Part shown: in pieces, positions 1 to 9,017 of the stretch
Position numbering within the stretch: the first letter of the stretch is position 1
Layout of the letters: each line of letters starts with the position of its first letter
Assembly: GCF_000092225.1 (NCBI RefSeq)
Contig: NC_014158.1
Coordinates: 1,302,001 to 1,366,000 of the forward strand
Length of the DNA stretch: 64,000 nucleotides
Source of the DNA: Tsukamurella paurometabola DSM 20162
GTDB taxonomy: Bacteria; Actinomycetota; Actinomycetes; Mycobacteriales; Mycobacteriaceae
Direction: 5' to 3'
Translations under genes and position numbers: made by a program
The notes under the pieces: generated by a model
Database searches by the model: none
Seen by the model: only the letters and a program-made list of their open reading frames with translations
Told to the model about the DNA's origin: nothing

Positions 1-123
1 CCACTGCACCGCCTCATCGAGGTCGGCGACGGCGACCCCCACATGATCGATGCCGAGCACGTACTGGGCGGGCAGGTCAGCGGCGGCCGGATGAGCGCCG
101 GGATGCGATTGGCTTGCGGTCAT
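1..123 (-). CDS. mce: Methylmalonyl-CoA epimerase, N-terminal part (cut by window edge)
   Basis: Only the first 41 codons lie in the window, read on the minus strand from an ATG at 123. After a short Ala/Pro-rich leader the translation runs into YVLGIDHVGVAVADLDEAV, the first beta strand and metal-binding His of the vicinal-oxygen-chelate fold as seen in methylmalonyl-CoA epimerases. The family interconverts (2R)- and (2S)-methylmalonyl-CoA between propionyl-CoA carboxylase and the B12 mutase. It is divergent from the thiolase gene 64 bp away, the same arrangement as Rv1322A and fadA4 in M. tuberculosis. Another VOC enzyme cannot be excluded from 41 residues. Confidence 0.8.
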   Translation of the reverse strand, partial: MTASQSHPGAHPAAADLPAQYVLGIDHVGVAVADLDEAVQW

Positions 124-187
124 TGTCCGAATGTAGCGTGGAAGCAGGTGCGATCATTCGCAGGTGTACGAACTCGAGGAGTCAGCT

Positions 188-1390
188 GTGTCCAACCCCG
201 ATCCGTCCGTCATCGTCTCCGGGGCCCGGACCCCGATCGGGAAGCTGCTCGGTGCGCTCAAGGGCTTCAAGGCCACCGACCTCGGGGCGATCGCCATCAA
301 GGGGGCTCTCGACAAGGGCGGCGTCGATCCGAAGCTCGTCGACTACGTGATCATGGGCCAGGTGCTCACCGCGGGCGCCGGCCAGATGCCGGCTCGTCAG
401 GCCGCGGTCGGCGGCGGCATCGGCTGGGACGTACCCACTCTGACCATCAACAAGATGTGTCTGTCGGGTTTGACCGCGATCGCCATGGCCGATCAACTGA
501 TCCGGGCCGGCGAGTACGAGGTCGTCGTCGCCGGTGGGCAGGAGTCGATGACCCAGGCCCCGCACATCCTCAAGGGCAGCCGCGAGGGCTTCAAGTACGG
601 CGCCGCCGAGCTGCTCGATCACACGGCCTACGACGGCCTCCATGACGTGTTCACCGATCAGCCGATGGGTGGGCTGACCGAGCAGGAGAACCGCGTCGAG
701 GGACAGAACTTCACCCGCGAGCAGCAGGACGAGGTCGCGGCGAAGTCGCACCAGCGCGCCGCCGCCGCCTGGGCGGAGGGCCGGTTCAAGGACGAGGTCG
801 TCCCCGTCGAGATCCCCCAGCGCAAGGGCGATCCGGTGGTCTTCGCCGAGGACGAGGGCGTGCGGGGATCCACGACCGCTGAGTCGCTGAGCGGTCTGCG
901 ACCCGCGTTCGCCAAGGACGGCACCATCACCGCCGGCAACGCCTCCCAGATCTCCGACGGTGCCGCCGCCGTGGTCGTCATGCGGAAGAGCAAGGCGCAG
1001 GAGCTGGGCCTGGACTACGTCGCCGAGATCGGCGCGCACGGTGTGGTCGCCGGGCCGGACTCGACGCTGCAGCACCAGCCCTCGAACGCGATCAAGAAGG
1101 CGCTCGGCAAGCAGGGCCTGACCGTCGCCGATCTCGACCTGATCGAGATCAACGAGGCGTTCGCCGCCGTCGGCCTGGCGTCGATGGCCGATCTGGGCGT
1201 CTCCGATGAGATCGTCAACGTCGATGGCGGTGCCATCTCCATCGGTCACCCGCTCGGGGTGTCCGGTGCCCGCGTGGTGTTGCACCTGGCGTACGAGTTG
1301 CAGCGTCGCGGTGGCGGCACCGGCGTCGCGGCGCTGTGCGGCGCGGGTGGCCAAGGCGACGCCCTCATCCTGACCGTCCCGAAGAAGTGA
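188..1390 (+). CDS. fadA4: Acetyl-CoA C-acetyltransferase (thiolase)
   Basis: A 400-residue thiolase of normal family length. The acyl-accepting cysteine is Cys91 in NKMCLSGL. The C-terminal half carries [21 protein letters not shown] (catalytic His) and CGAGGQGDA (second catalytic Cys), so the active site is complete. It should condense or cleave acetyl-CoA/acetoacetyl-CoA in the cytoplasm. I chose the GTG at 188 because GAGGAG at 176-181 sits 6 nt upstream; an in-frame start at 164 lacks a ribosome site. A DUF3817 membrane-protein gene overlaps its stop by 4 bp. The name rests on similarity in order and sequence to Rv1323. Confidence 0.93.
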   Translation: MSNPDPSVIVSGARTPIGKLLGALKGFKATDLGAIAIKGALDKGGVDPKLVDYVIMGQVLTAGAGQMPARQAAVGGGIGWDVPTLTINKMCLSGLTAIAMADQLIRAGEYEVVVAGGQESMTQAPHILKGSREGFKYGAAELLDHTAYDGLHDVFTDQPMGGLTEQENRVEGQNFTREQQDEVAAKSHQRAAAAWAEGRFKDEVVPVEIPQRKGDPVVFAEDEGVRGSTTAESLSGLRPAFAKDGTITAGNASQISDGAAAVVVMRKSKAQELGLDYVAEIGAHGVVAGPDSTLQHQPSNAIKKALGKQGLTVADLDLIEINEAFAAVGLASMADLGVSDEIVNVDGGAISIGHPLGVSGARVVLHLAYELQRRGGGTGVAALCGAGGQGDALILTVPKK

Positions 1391-1749
1391 GCGTGAGCGT
1401 GAACGAGTCCACCGCGTCCAAGATCGTCCTGGCCTTCAAGGTGGTCGCCTTCGCCGAGGCGCTCACGTGGGTCTGGCTGCTGATCGGCATGTACGGCAAG
1501 TGGGTCGGCGGCAACGAGGAGGCCGTCGCCACGCCCGGCATGACCCACGGCATCGTCTTCATGGTGCTGGTGGTGCTCACCCTGGCCGTCGCGTACGTGC
1601 GCAAGTGGGACGTCAAGACCCTGGTTCTGGGCCTCGCCGCCACTGTTCTGCCGTTCTGTTCGGTGGTCTTCGAGGTGTGGGCGCAGAAGGCGGGCAAGCT
1701 CGACGCACCGGCTGCGGAGCCCGAGTCGGCCAACGCAATCAGCGGTTGA
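1387..1749 (+). CDS. DUF3817 integral membrane protein
   Basis: A 120-residue protein with three likely membrane spans: around [19 protein letters not shown], then [17 protein letters not shown], then [17 protein letters not shown]. The polar C-terminal tail is Ala/Glu-rich. This is the DUF3817 pattern, a family of unknown biochemical role in the inner membrane. The GTG at 1387 overlaps the thiolase stop codon, so the two are almost certainly translated together; two more in-frame GTG codons (1393, 1399) are alternatives. A second DUF3817 protein is encoded at 38040-38417, so the family is duplicated in this stretch. Confidence 0.8.
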   Translation: MSVSVNESTASKIVLAFKVVAFAEALTWVWLLIGMYGKWVGGNEEAVATPGMTHGIVFMVLVVLTLAVAYVRKWDVKTLVLGLAATVLPFCSVVFEVWAQKAGKLDAPAAEPESANAISG

Positions 1750-1819
1750 CGCACGATCCGTCCCGCCCGGCGGTACGTTGACTCGCTGACCGGATCGATT
1801 CTTCACTGGAAGCGGGGAG

Positions 1820-4765
1820 ATGGTGGACATCCTGGGAGGACTGCCGGGCGCGAGGGCACTGGAGGCCTCGGTGAACCGGCTCGCGGCTACCGCGCGCAAC
1901 GGCATGGAGGTGCTGCGGCAGGGCGGCCTGGAGACCGGAGCCAAGCCCTCGCCGTTCACCGTCGTCGAGCGCAGCCCGATGTACCGGCTGCGGCGCTACT
2001 ACGCCGAGACCGCGCCGGACCCCGCCGACGACGATCGTCCGGCGATCCTGCTCGTCCCGCCGATGATGGTGGACGCCAACGTCTTCGACGTCACCGCAGA
2101 TAAGGGCGCGGTCTCCGTGCTGCACCGAGCCGGTCTCGACCCGTGGGTGATCGACTTCGGTTCGCCCGACCGGGAGGAGGGCGGTCTCGAGCGCAACCTC
2201 GCCGACCATGTGGTCGCGATCTCGCGCGCCATCGACCAGATCGTGGCGCTGCGCGCCCGCGATGTGCACCTCGGCGGGTACTCGCAGGGCGGGATGTTCT
2301 GCTATCAGGTTGCCGCCTACCGGCAGTCCCGGAGTCTCGCCAGCCTCATCACCTTCGGCAGCCCCGTCGACATCTCGGCCGGACTCCCGCTCGGCGCGCC
2401 GCCCGCTCTGGTGAACAAGGGCGCCGAGTTCGTCGCCGACCACGTCTTCAACCGCTTCTTCCTCCCCGGCTGGATGGCGCAGCGCGGTTTCGAACTGCTC
2501 AATCCCGTCAAGGCGGTCCGCTCACGGGTTGATTTCGTGCGCCAATTGCACGACCGGTCCGCACTGCTGCCCCGGGAGGACCAGCGCCGGTTCCTCGAGT
2601 CCGACGGTTGGGTGGCCTACTCCGGTCCCGCCGTCGCCGACCTGCTCAAGCAGTTCGTGGTGCACAACCGAATGCTCACCGGTGGCTTCTCCATCGACGG
2701 CGAGGCCGTTTCGCTGGCCTCGATCACCTGTCCCGTGCTCGCCTTCGTCGGACTGTCCGACCAGATCGGACGGCCCAGCGCGGTGCGCGGGATCCTGCAG
2801 GCGGCACCGTCGGCGCCGGTCTACGAGGCGCAGGCCTCCGCCGGACACTTCGGGCTCGTGGTGGGCAGTACTGCCGGTAGCGTCACCTATCCGACGGTGG
2901 CCGAATGGGTGAAGTGGCGCGAGGGCCGCGGCACCGAGCCGGCGAATATCGACCGGATGCAGCCCCATGACGGCCTCGACGCGCCGGTGAATCCGCTCGT
3001 CGCCGGTGTCGCAGGCCTCGCGACCGTCGGTTTCGTCGCCGCCCGCGACGTGATCGACGCTGCGGCCGGCGCCGCTGCGGGCGCGAGCGCGGTGGCCCGC
3101 GAAGTGACCCGCGGCCTGCCCAAACTGGCCCGCTTGGACCAGCTTCAGGCGCATACCCGCGTTTCGCTGGGCAAGCTGCTCGCCGAGCAGGCCGCGAAGG
3201 ACCCGTACGGCGAGCTGTTCCTCTACGAGGACCGGGTGCACACAAAGCAGGCGGTGAACGAGCGCATCGACCGCGTGGTGAGCGGACTGCTGCAAGTGGG
3301 CGTCCGACAGGGCGAGCACGTGGGCGTGCTCATGCACACCCGTCCCTCGGCGCTGGTCACCATCGCTGCGCTGTCCCGGCTCGGTGCGGTGTCCGTGCTG
3401 CTGTCGCCGGGCACCGACTACGCGGCCTCGCTGAAACTGGGCGAGGCCACCTCCGTCATCACCGACCCGGAGCACGCCGAGGAGGCGAGTGCGGTCGCCG
3501 AGCGCGTCTTCGTCGTCGGCGGCGGTGACCGTCGCGACCGGCCGGGTGCATCGCGCCAGGACCTGGCCGCCGAACTGGTCGACCTCGAGCAGGTCGACCC
3601 GGACAACGTCCGGATCCCGCGCTGGTACCGCCCCGATGCGGGGCTCGGCCGCGACCTGGCCTTCGTCATGTTCTCCGCAGTCGGCGGTACGCTGCGCGCG
3701 AAGCGGGTCACCAACGGCCGGTGGGCGCTGTCGGCCTTCGGTACGGCCTCGGCCACCCGGCTCTCGGAGAGCGATACCGTCTACTGCCTCACCCCGCTCA
3801 GCCACAGCTCCGGCCTGATGACCAGCCTCGGCGGCGCGCTCGCCGGTGGTTCCCGGATCGCGCTCACCCGCGATTTCGATCCGGCGCGGTTCATGATCGA
3901 GGTGCAGCGCTACGGCGTCACGGTGGTCTGTTACACCTGGAACCTGATGCGGGCCGTGCTCGACGAGCCCGACCTGCAGATCCCGCGCTACCACCCGATC
4001 CGCGCGTTCATCGGCTCCGGCATGTCGTCCGAACTCTCCCGCCGCGTGAGCGAAGCCTTCAGCGCCCGCGTCGTCGAGTTCTACGCCTCCACCGAGGGAG
4101 AGATCGTGCTCGCCAAGGTGGGCGGCGGCAAGCCGGGCGCCAAGGGGCGCCGGCTGCCCGGCAGCGCCGAGGTGACACTGGTGGACTTCTACATCGACTC
4201 CGGACGGTTCGTCGAGACCGACGACGGTTACCTCCAAGAGGTCGAGCGGGGTCAGGTGGGCGTCCTGATCGGCCGTGCCGACCCGGATACCACCCAGCGC
4301 GATGTGCTGCTGCGGGGTGCGTTCCGGCCGGGCGACGCCTGGTTCTCCACGGGACATCTGTTCCGGCAGGACGACGACGGTGACTACTGGCTCGTCGACG
4401 ATGTCCGCACCGTCGCCCTGACCGAGCGGGGCCCGGTGTACTCGATCCCGATCGCCGACGTCCTCGAGCAACTCGGCCAGGTGGACCAGGCGGTCGTGTA
4501 CCGAGTACCGGGGGAGACCGAGGCGGCACCGCCCCGGGTGGTCGCCGCGGTCACGCTGCGCCCCGGCGGAGCGCTCACCGCTCATGAGGTGACCGACGCC
4601 TTCGCCGGGCGGCACGAGCAGTATCCCGATGCGGTCCAGGTGGTCGACGAGGTGCCGCTCACCAGTTGGTACCGGCCCCGTGGCGGCGAACTCGCGGCTC
4701 GGGGCATGCCTGAGCCGGGTCCCGCGTCCTGGCGTTACGACGCCGTCGCGGCTCGGTACGTGTAG
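1820..4765 (+). CDS. Alpha/beta-hydrolase (PhaC-like) fused to acyl-CoA-synthetase-like domain, Rv1683-type
   Basis: A 981-residue two-domain protein. Residues about 1-370 form an alpha/beta hydrolase of the PHA-synthase/lipase type with nucleophile motif GGYSQGG (Ser near 155). After an Ala-rich linker, residues about 440-981 resemble an AMP-forming acyl-CoA synthetase. M. tuberculosis Rv1683 has the same architecture and length and is annotated as a bifunctional acyl-CoA synthase/lipase; a BCG homologue was reported on lipid droplets. A role in triacylglycerol or wax-ester turnover is therefore reasonable. The synthetase half is unusual: the phosphate-binding motif reads FSAVGGTLRAKR instead of YTSGTTGxPK, and no clear C-terminal catalytic Lys is seen near PLTSWYRPRGG. 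It may not adenylate. The ATG directly follows GGGGAG; the GTG one codon later (1823) is equally possible. Confidence 0.85.
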   Translation: MVDILGGLPGARALEASVNRLAATARNGMEVLRQGGLETGAKPSPFTVVERSPMYRLRRYYAETAPDPADDDRPAILLVPPMMVDANVFDVTADKGAVSVLHRAGLDPWVIDFGSPDREEGGLERNLADHVVAISRAIDQIVALRARDVHLGGYSQGGMFCYQVAAYRQSRSLASLITFGSPVDISAGLPLGAPPALVNKGAEFVADHVFNRFFLPGWMAQRGFELLNPVKAVRSRVDFVRQLHDRSALLPREDQRRFLESDGWVAYSGPAVADLLKQFVVHNRMLTGGFSIDGEAVSLASITCPVLAFVGLSDQIGRPSAVRGILQAAPSAPVYEAQASAGHFGLVVGSTAGSVTYPTVAEWVKWREGRGTEPANIDRMQPHDGLDAPVNPLVAGVAGLATVGFVAARDVIDAAAGAAAGASAVAREVTRGLPKLARLDQLQAHTRVSLGKLLAEQAAKDPYGELFLYEDRVHTKQAVNERIDRVVSGLLQVGVRQGEHVGVLMHTRPSALVTIAALSRLGAVSVLLSPGTDYAASLKLGEATSVITDPEHAEEASAVAERVFVVGGGDRRDRPGASRQDLAAELVDLEQVDPDNVRIPRWYRPDAGLGRDLAFVMFSAVGGTLRAKRVTNGRWALSAFGTASATRLSESDTVYCLTPLSHSSGLMTSLGGALAGGSRIALTRDFDPARFMIEVQRYGVTVVCYTWNLMRAVLDEPDLQIPRYHPIRAFIGSGMSSELSRRVSEAFSARVVEFYASTEGEIVLAKVGGGKPGAKGRRLPGSAEVTLVDFYIDSGRFVETDDGYLQEVERGQVGVLIGRADPDTTQRDVLLRGAFRPGDAWFSTGHLFRQDDDGDYWLVDDVRTVALTERGPVYSIPIADVLEQLGQVDQAVVYRVPGETEAAPPRVVAAVTLRPGGALTAHEVTDAFAGRHEQYPDAVQVVDEVPLTSWYRPRGGELAARGMPEPGPASWRYDAVAARYV

Positions 4766-4853
4766 CGGTTCCGGCAGCGCGTCCGGCCGCGTCCGGTCGC
4801 GGTCGGACACTTCCGGACGGCGCCCGTTCGAGGCCCCGTGCCAAGATGGAGGA

Positions 4854-5825
4854 GTGAGCACACCGCGCGCGCCCCGGGGCGCATCGAGGCAGGATCAGGA
4901 GCGAGCGCTGCGCACCGCAGCGGCCATGTCGGGGGCGGTCGACCTGTCGGGTCTCAAGGCCCGCGCAGAGGCGAAGGCCACGCAGCAGGCCCGTTCCGCG
5001 GCGGGTGCGGAGCCGGACGGTGCGCCCGCCGGCGGCGGCGCCGTCCTCGACGTGACCGACCAGACCTTCCCGGCTGAGGTCATCGACGCCTCGGCGCGGC
5101 AGCTCGTGGTGGTGGCGTTGACCGCGTCCTACAGCGAGCAGTCGGCGGCGATGACGGCGGTGCTGGCCCAGCTCGCCGCGCAGGACGGCGGCCGGTGGAA
5201 ATTCGTCCGGGTGGACGTCGACGCAGCGCCCGGGGTGGCGCAGGCCTTCGGCGCCCAGTCCGTGCCCATGGTGATCGCGGTCGCCGGTGGCCGGGCCGTG
5301 ACCGCGTTCGCGGGGGCCCAGCCCGAGTCCGCCGTGCGGCAGTGGCTCGACGATGTCCTGGCCCAGATCGGCCCCGCGCTGGGCGGCGCCGAGGACGCGC
5401 CGGCCGAGGCGGCGTCGGATCCGCGGCGTGAGGCGGCCGAGCAACTGGCTGCGGACGGCGACTACGCCGGGGCGCAGGCCGCTTACGAGGCCATCCTGCA
5501 CGCCGATCCCGGCGATGCGGAGGCGGCCGCCGCCGTGAAGCAGATGGGATTCTTCGCCCGCGCGACCGCCGCCGAGCCCGGGGCGGTGGCCCGCGCCGAT
5601 GCCGACCCGAAAGATGTGGACGCTGCGCTGGCCGCCGCCGACGAGGAGTTGCTGACCGGTGCCCCGCAGGCCGCATTCGCTCGTTTGATCAGCGCGATTC
5701 GAATCACCGCCGGTGACCAGCGGGCTGCGCTGCGGACCCGGCTTCTGGAGCTGTTCGAGCTGTTCGACCCGTCCGACGCGATGGTGCTCGCGGCCCGCCG
5801 GGACCTCGCTGCCGCCCTGTTCTGA
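4854..5825 (+). CDS. Thioredoxin-fold/TPR protein, YbbN (CnoX)/Rv1324-like
   Basis: A 323-residue cytoplasmic protein. A basic and Ala-rich N-terminus holds the conserved block MSGAVDLSGLKARAEAK, followed by a thioredoxin fold from about residue 65 to 165 and tetratricopeptide-like helices to the end. The CXXC active site is absent: the corresponding loop is TASYSEQSAAM, so it cannot be a disulfide reductase. This is typical of YbbN-type co-chaperones that hold clients for DnaK/GroEL. Two starts are plausible: GTG 4854, touching GGAGGA, or ATG 4926, which begins exactly at the conserved block. Its position downstream of the thiolase region matches Rv1324. Confidence 0.8.
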   Translation: MSTPRAPRGASRQDQERALRTAAAMSGAVDLSGLKARAEAKATQQARSAAGAEPDGAPAGGGAVLDVTDQTFPAEVIDASARQLVVVALTASYSEQSAAMTAVLAQLAAQDGGRWKFVRVDVDAAPGVAQAFGAQSVPMVIAVAGGRAVTAFAGAQPESAVRQWLDDVLAQIGPALGGAEDAPAEAASDPRREAAEQLAADGDYAGAQAAYEAILHADPGDAEAAAAVKQMGFFARATAAEPGAVARADADPKDVDAALAAADEELLTGAPQAAFARLISAIRITAGDQRAALRTRLLELFELFDPSDAMVLAARRDLAAALF

Positions 5826-5869
5826 CGGTGCGCCGGTGCGCCCGCACGATCGTCCGGTCTCCGATTTGC

Positions 5870-5875
5870 GATAAT
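5870..5875 (+). promoter_or_regulatory. -10 element, probable leaderless promoter of the ABC importer operon
   Basis: GATAAT ends 6 nt before the GTG at 5882, which puts the expected transcription start on the start codon. No Shine-Dalgarno sequence precedes this GTG. The -35 region is not recognisable. Confidence 0.45.
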
Positions 5876-5881
5876 CATCGG

Positions 5882-7144
5882 GTGTCTGGGATCTACGGTC
5901 GCGGAATGTCGCGACGCGCCGCGCTTGCGGGCTTCGGCGCGTTCGCGGCGTCCGGAGTGTTGGCGGCGTGCGGGTCGAACACCGGACGCGGTTCGTCGGG
6001 TGACCTGACGGTCTGGTTCCACGAGTACGGCGAGAAGGGAACCGGGACCGCGCTCCGGCGGTATGCGTCGGGGTTCCCGGGCGGCGGTGTCTCCACGCTC
6101 ACCTTCCCCGGTGACTACGATCAGAAGGTCGCATCGGCGCTGATCGGAGACAGTGGGCCGGACGTCTTCGAGTTCGCGAACGGCCCCACGATCGACATGA
6201 TCACCGCGGGTCAGGTCGCCGATCTCACCGATCTGCTCGGCGATGCCCGTTCCGATTTCAATCCAGCTCTCCTGGACCGGATGACCTATCGCGGGAAGGT
6301 CTACGGTATCCCGCAGGTGATGGATGTCCAGGTGCTGGTGTACCGCAAGTCGATGTTGCAGAAGGCGGGCGTGCGTCCGCCGCGCACCGTCGATGAGCTG
6401 GTGTCGGCGGCCGAGGAGCTGAATCAGGGCACCACCAAGGGGCTCTTCCTCGGTAACAACGGTGGCGCCGATGTCCTCGGCGGGGTCCTGTTGTGGTCGT
6501 CGGGGCACGACTACCTGACCCCGGACCGCAAGCCCGGTTTCGTCAATGAGGATGTGGCGTCCGGCCTGCGCACGATGCGCAAGCTGTTCACCTCGGGAAA
6601 CCTGTTGCTCGGCGCGCCGCAGGACTGGTCGGATCCGGGAGCCTTCATCGCGGGCCTGACCGCCATGCAATGGACCGGACTCTGGGCGTTGCCGGCGATC
6701 ACGGAGGCCCTGGGCGACGATGTCGGCGTGCGGGCGTTCCCCGCGATCGGCACCAACGGTGGCGACAGTGTGCCGTTCGGCGCGTACGGCTCCGCGGTGA
6801 GCACGAAGGGGGATCTCGCGAAGGCGAAGAAGTTCGTGCAGTGGCTGTGGGTGGAACGCTCCGACCTGCAATTGGACTGGGCGCAGGGCTACGGGTTGCA
6901 TGTGCCCGCCCGGCGTTCGCTGGTTCCACAGGCGAACAAACTCTCGACCGGTGTCTACAACGAGGCGTCCAAGCTCGTCTACTCGGTGGGCCGCCCGCAG
7001 ACCCCGCTGCTGTGGACCCCGCGGAGCTCGACGGCCTACCGGGACGCGTTGGACCGAGTGATCCGCGGCGGTGCCGACCCGATGACGGAGTTGCGCGGCG
7101 TGGCGGACGTGGTGGAACGAGAACTGGACCGGTTCCCCGCCTGA
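5882..7144 (+). CDS. Sugar-type ABC transporter solute-binding lipoprotein
   Basis: A 420-residue binding protein of the UgpB/MalE cluster. The N-terminus has SRRAALAGF, resembling a twin-arginine signal, then a hydrophobic stretch and a lipobox LAAC, so it is probably lipid-anchored outside the membrane. The mature part contains DVFEFANGPTIDMI and GKVYGIPQVMDVQVLVYRK, the usual domain-crossing segments of family-1 solute-binding proteins. The GTG at 5882 is favoured by the GATAAT six nt upstream; ATG 5906 would give a compact 22-residue signal. The two permease genes follow with overlapping codons. The substrate cannot be deduced; a carbohydrate or glycerophosphodiester is most likely. Confidence 0.88.
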   Translation: MSGIYGRGMSRRAALAGFGAFAASGVLAACGSNTGRGSSGDLTVWFHEYGEKGTGTALRRYASGFPGGGVSTLTFPGDYDQKVASALIGDSGPDVFEFANGPTIDMITAGQVADLTDLLGDARSDFNPALLDRMTYRGKVYGIPQVMDVQVLVYRKSMLQKAGVRPPRTVDELVSAAEELNQGTTKGLFLGNNGGADVLGGVLLWSSGHDYLTPDRKPGFVNEDVASGLRTMRKLFTSGNLLLGAPQDWSDPGAFIAGLTAMQWTGLWALPAITEALGDDVGVRAFPAIGTNGGDSVPFGAYGSAVSTKGDLAKAKKFVQWLWVERSDLQLDWAQGYGLHVPARRSLVPQANKLSTGVYNEASKLVYSVGRPQTPLLWTPRSSTAYRDALDRVIRGGADPMTELRGVADVVERELDRFPA

Positions 7145-8070
7145 TGTCGCGCAGTATCACGCGGGGCGCCTGGCGAGAGTCGCCGCACCTGTGGTTCTGG
7201 CTGATGACGGGACCCTTCCTGGCGGGTCTTGCCGTGTTCGTCGTGGTCCCGATCGGGTGGAGCCTGTGGCTGAGCCTGTTCGAGGCGCACAACACCGTGA
7301 CTCCGACGGTGTTCGTGGGACTGCGCAACTACCGGGACATGCTCGCTGATCCGGCCTTCCGGTCCAGCCTGCTGACCTTCGTCGTGTTCGCGGCCGGGGT
7401 GGTGCCGTTGACCTTCGCCGGTTCCCTGGCGCTGGCGGTGCTGGTGAACGGGGTGCGCTCGTTCCAGCGATTCTTCCGCTCGGTGTTCTTCCTGCCCATG
7501 GCCTGTTCGTATGTCGCGGCCTCGCTCATCTGGCGCGGCTCCATCTTCCCGGGAGTGCCTACGGGCGTGGCGAATTCGGCGCTACGAGCAGTGGGTGTGG
7601 AGCCGGTCGCGTGGCTGTCCGTGGTCGATCCGCCGTGGTACTGGCTGGTCCTGGTGACGGTGCGGCTGTGGTTGCAGCTCGGCTTCTACATGGTGCTGTT
7701 CCTGGCAGCGTTGCAGCGGGTGCCGCATCACCTGTACGAGGCCGCGGCGCTCGACGGCGCCTCCGGCTGGACCACGTTCCGGAGGATCACCCTCCCGCAA
7801 CTGCGCGCGGTGTCCGTGGCGGTGCTTCTGCTCGCCACGGTGAATGCTTTCCAGGCGTTCGACGAGTTCTACGGGGTCATGGCGACGGCTCAGGGCTACC
7901 CGCCGTACGCGCGCCCGCCGCTGGTGTATCTGTACTACGCGGCGCTGGGCAACGGCCAGGATTTCGGCCATGGTGGCGCCGGCGGGATCATCCTCACGCT
8001 GCTCATCGCTGCCTTCGCGCTGGCGCAGGGCAGACTCACCGGCCTGACCCGCAAGCGAGGGCACGCATGA
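7144..8070 (+). CDS. ABC sugar transporter permease (MalF/UgpA type)
   Basis: A 308-residue inner-membrane permease with six predicted spans. The cytoplasmic EAA loop that contacts the ATPase is visible as YEAAALDGASGWTTFRRITL. The start codon shares an A with the stop of the binding-protein gene (TGATG), and its own stop overlaps the next permease start, so the three form one operon. No gene for the ATP-binding subunit lies nearby; such importers often borrow a shared MsiK/UgpC-type ATPase encoded elsewhere. Confidence 0.9.
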   Translation: MSRSITRGAWRESPHLWFWLMTGPFLAGLAVFVVVPIGWSLWLSLFEAHNTVTPTVFVGLRNYRDMLADPAFRSSLLTFVVFAAGVVPLTFAGSLALAVLVNGVRSFQRFFRSVFFLPMACSYVAASLIWRGSIFPGVPTGVANSALRAVGVEPVAWLSVVDPPWYWLVLVTVRLWLQLGFYMVLFLAALQRVPHHLYEAAALDGASGWTTFRRITLPQLRAVSVAVLLLATVNAFQAFDEFYGVMATAQGYPPYARPPLVYLYYAALGNGQDFGHGGAGGIILTLLIAAFALAQGRLTGLTRKRGHA

Positions 8071-8891
8071 TCTCCTCGACCGGGGCGCGCGTCGTCCGGT
8101 ACCTGGTATTGGTCGGGCTGGCCGCACTGTTCCTGCTGCCGCTGTACCTGTTGGTCCGCGGCGCGACCGGGACCTCGGCCGAGGTCGCGACGGGGGCGTG
8201 GCTACCGCGGGTGCCGGCGTGGGACAGCTTCCGCGAGATCTTCTCCGACGAGTCGCGGCCGCTGGCCCGCGCGCTGGCGAATTCGGCGATCATCGCCGTG
8301 CTCCAGACAGTCGGCGTGGTCGCGATCTCGCTGCCCGCCGGCTACGCCTTCGCCCGTATCCGCGTGCGATACGGCGACGCCGTCTTCGGCGTCGTGCTCG
8401 CCACGCTGCTCGTGCCCGCGGCGATCACCTTCGTGCCCACGTTCCTCATGGTGTCATCGCTGGGCTGGGTGTCGTCGTTGCGCGGTCTGGTGGTGCCGGG
8501 CCTGTTCCAGGCCACCGCGGTGTTCCTGTTCCGGCAGCACTTCCTCGGCTTTCCCCGGGAGCTCGAAGAGGCCGCCCTGCTCGACGGTGCCGGACCGGCC
8601 CGCACCTTCGCCCGGGTCGCGCTTCCCGGTGCGGGTCCGGTGACCGCGGCGGTCGCCACCATCACCTTCGTGGGCAGTTGGAACGCGTTCTTGTGGCCGC
8701 TGGTGATCGGGCAGGACCCGCAGTCGTGGACCGTGCAGCTGGTGTTGTCGAGCTACATCACGGCGCAGACGGTGAACGTCCCCGCGATGTTCGCCGCCGC
8801 CGCGGTGTCGATCGCCCCGTTGCTGGTGTTCTTCCTGGTAGCCCAGCGGTGGATCGCTGCAGGTGTGGAGCGCACCGGGATCTCCGGCTGA
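8067..8891 (+). CDS. ABC sugar transporter permease (MalG/UgpE type)
   Basis: A 274-residue partner permease beginning with an ATG that overlaps the preceding stop (ATGA). It has about six membrane spans and an EAA loop LEEAALLDGAGPARTFARV. Together with the other permease it would form the heterodimeric channel of the importer. No further gene of the operon follows: the next gene starts 126 bp downstream with its own ribosome site. Confidence 0.9.
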   Translation: MISSTGARVVRYLVLVGLAALFLLPLYLLVRGATGTSAEVATGAWLPRVPAWDSFREIFSDESRPLARALANSAIIAVLQTVGVVAISLPAGYAFARIRVRYGDAVFGVVLATLLVPAAITFVPTFLMVSSLGWVSSLRGLVVPGLFQATAVFLFRQHFLGFPRELEEAALLDGAGPARTFARVALPGAGPVTAAVATITFVGSWNAFLWPLVIGQDPQSWTVQLVLSSYITAQTVNVPAMFAAAAVSIAPLLVFFLVAQRWIAAGVERTGISG

Positions 8892-9017
8892 AGGTCGACC
8901 AGGGCCGCGTCCAGGGACGGGCGACACGGATCTTCACTTTCGTCGGATAGGCGATGCGATACGGCATAGTCTGAATCGGTTCTGCTCGATCCCGGAGGTC
9001 GGGCGAGAGGAGATCAG

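Noticed and set aside
2522-4861. 779-residue open frame antisense to the hydrolase/synthetase fusion
   Set aside because: Long antisense frames are expected at about 70% GC; the translation is His/Arg/Gly-rich without any motif, and the plus strand holds a clear two-domain protein.
4854-5825. Active thioredoxin
   Set aside because: The CXXC motif is replaced by SYSEQS, so redox activity is not expected.
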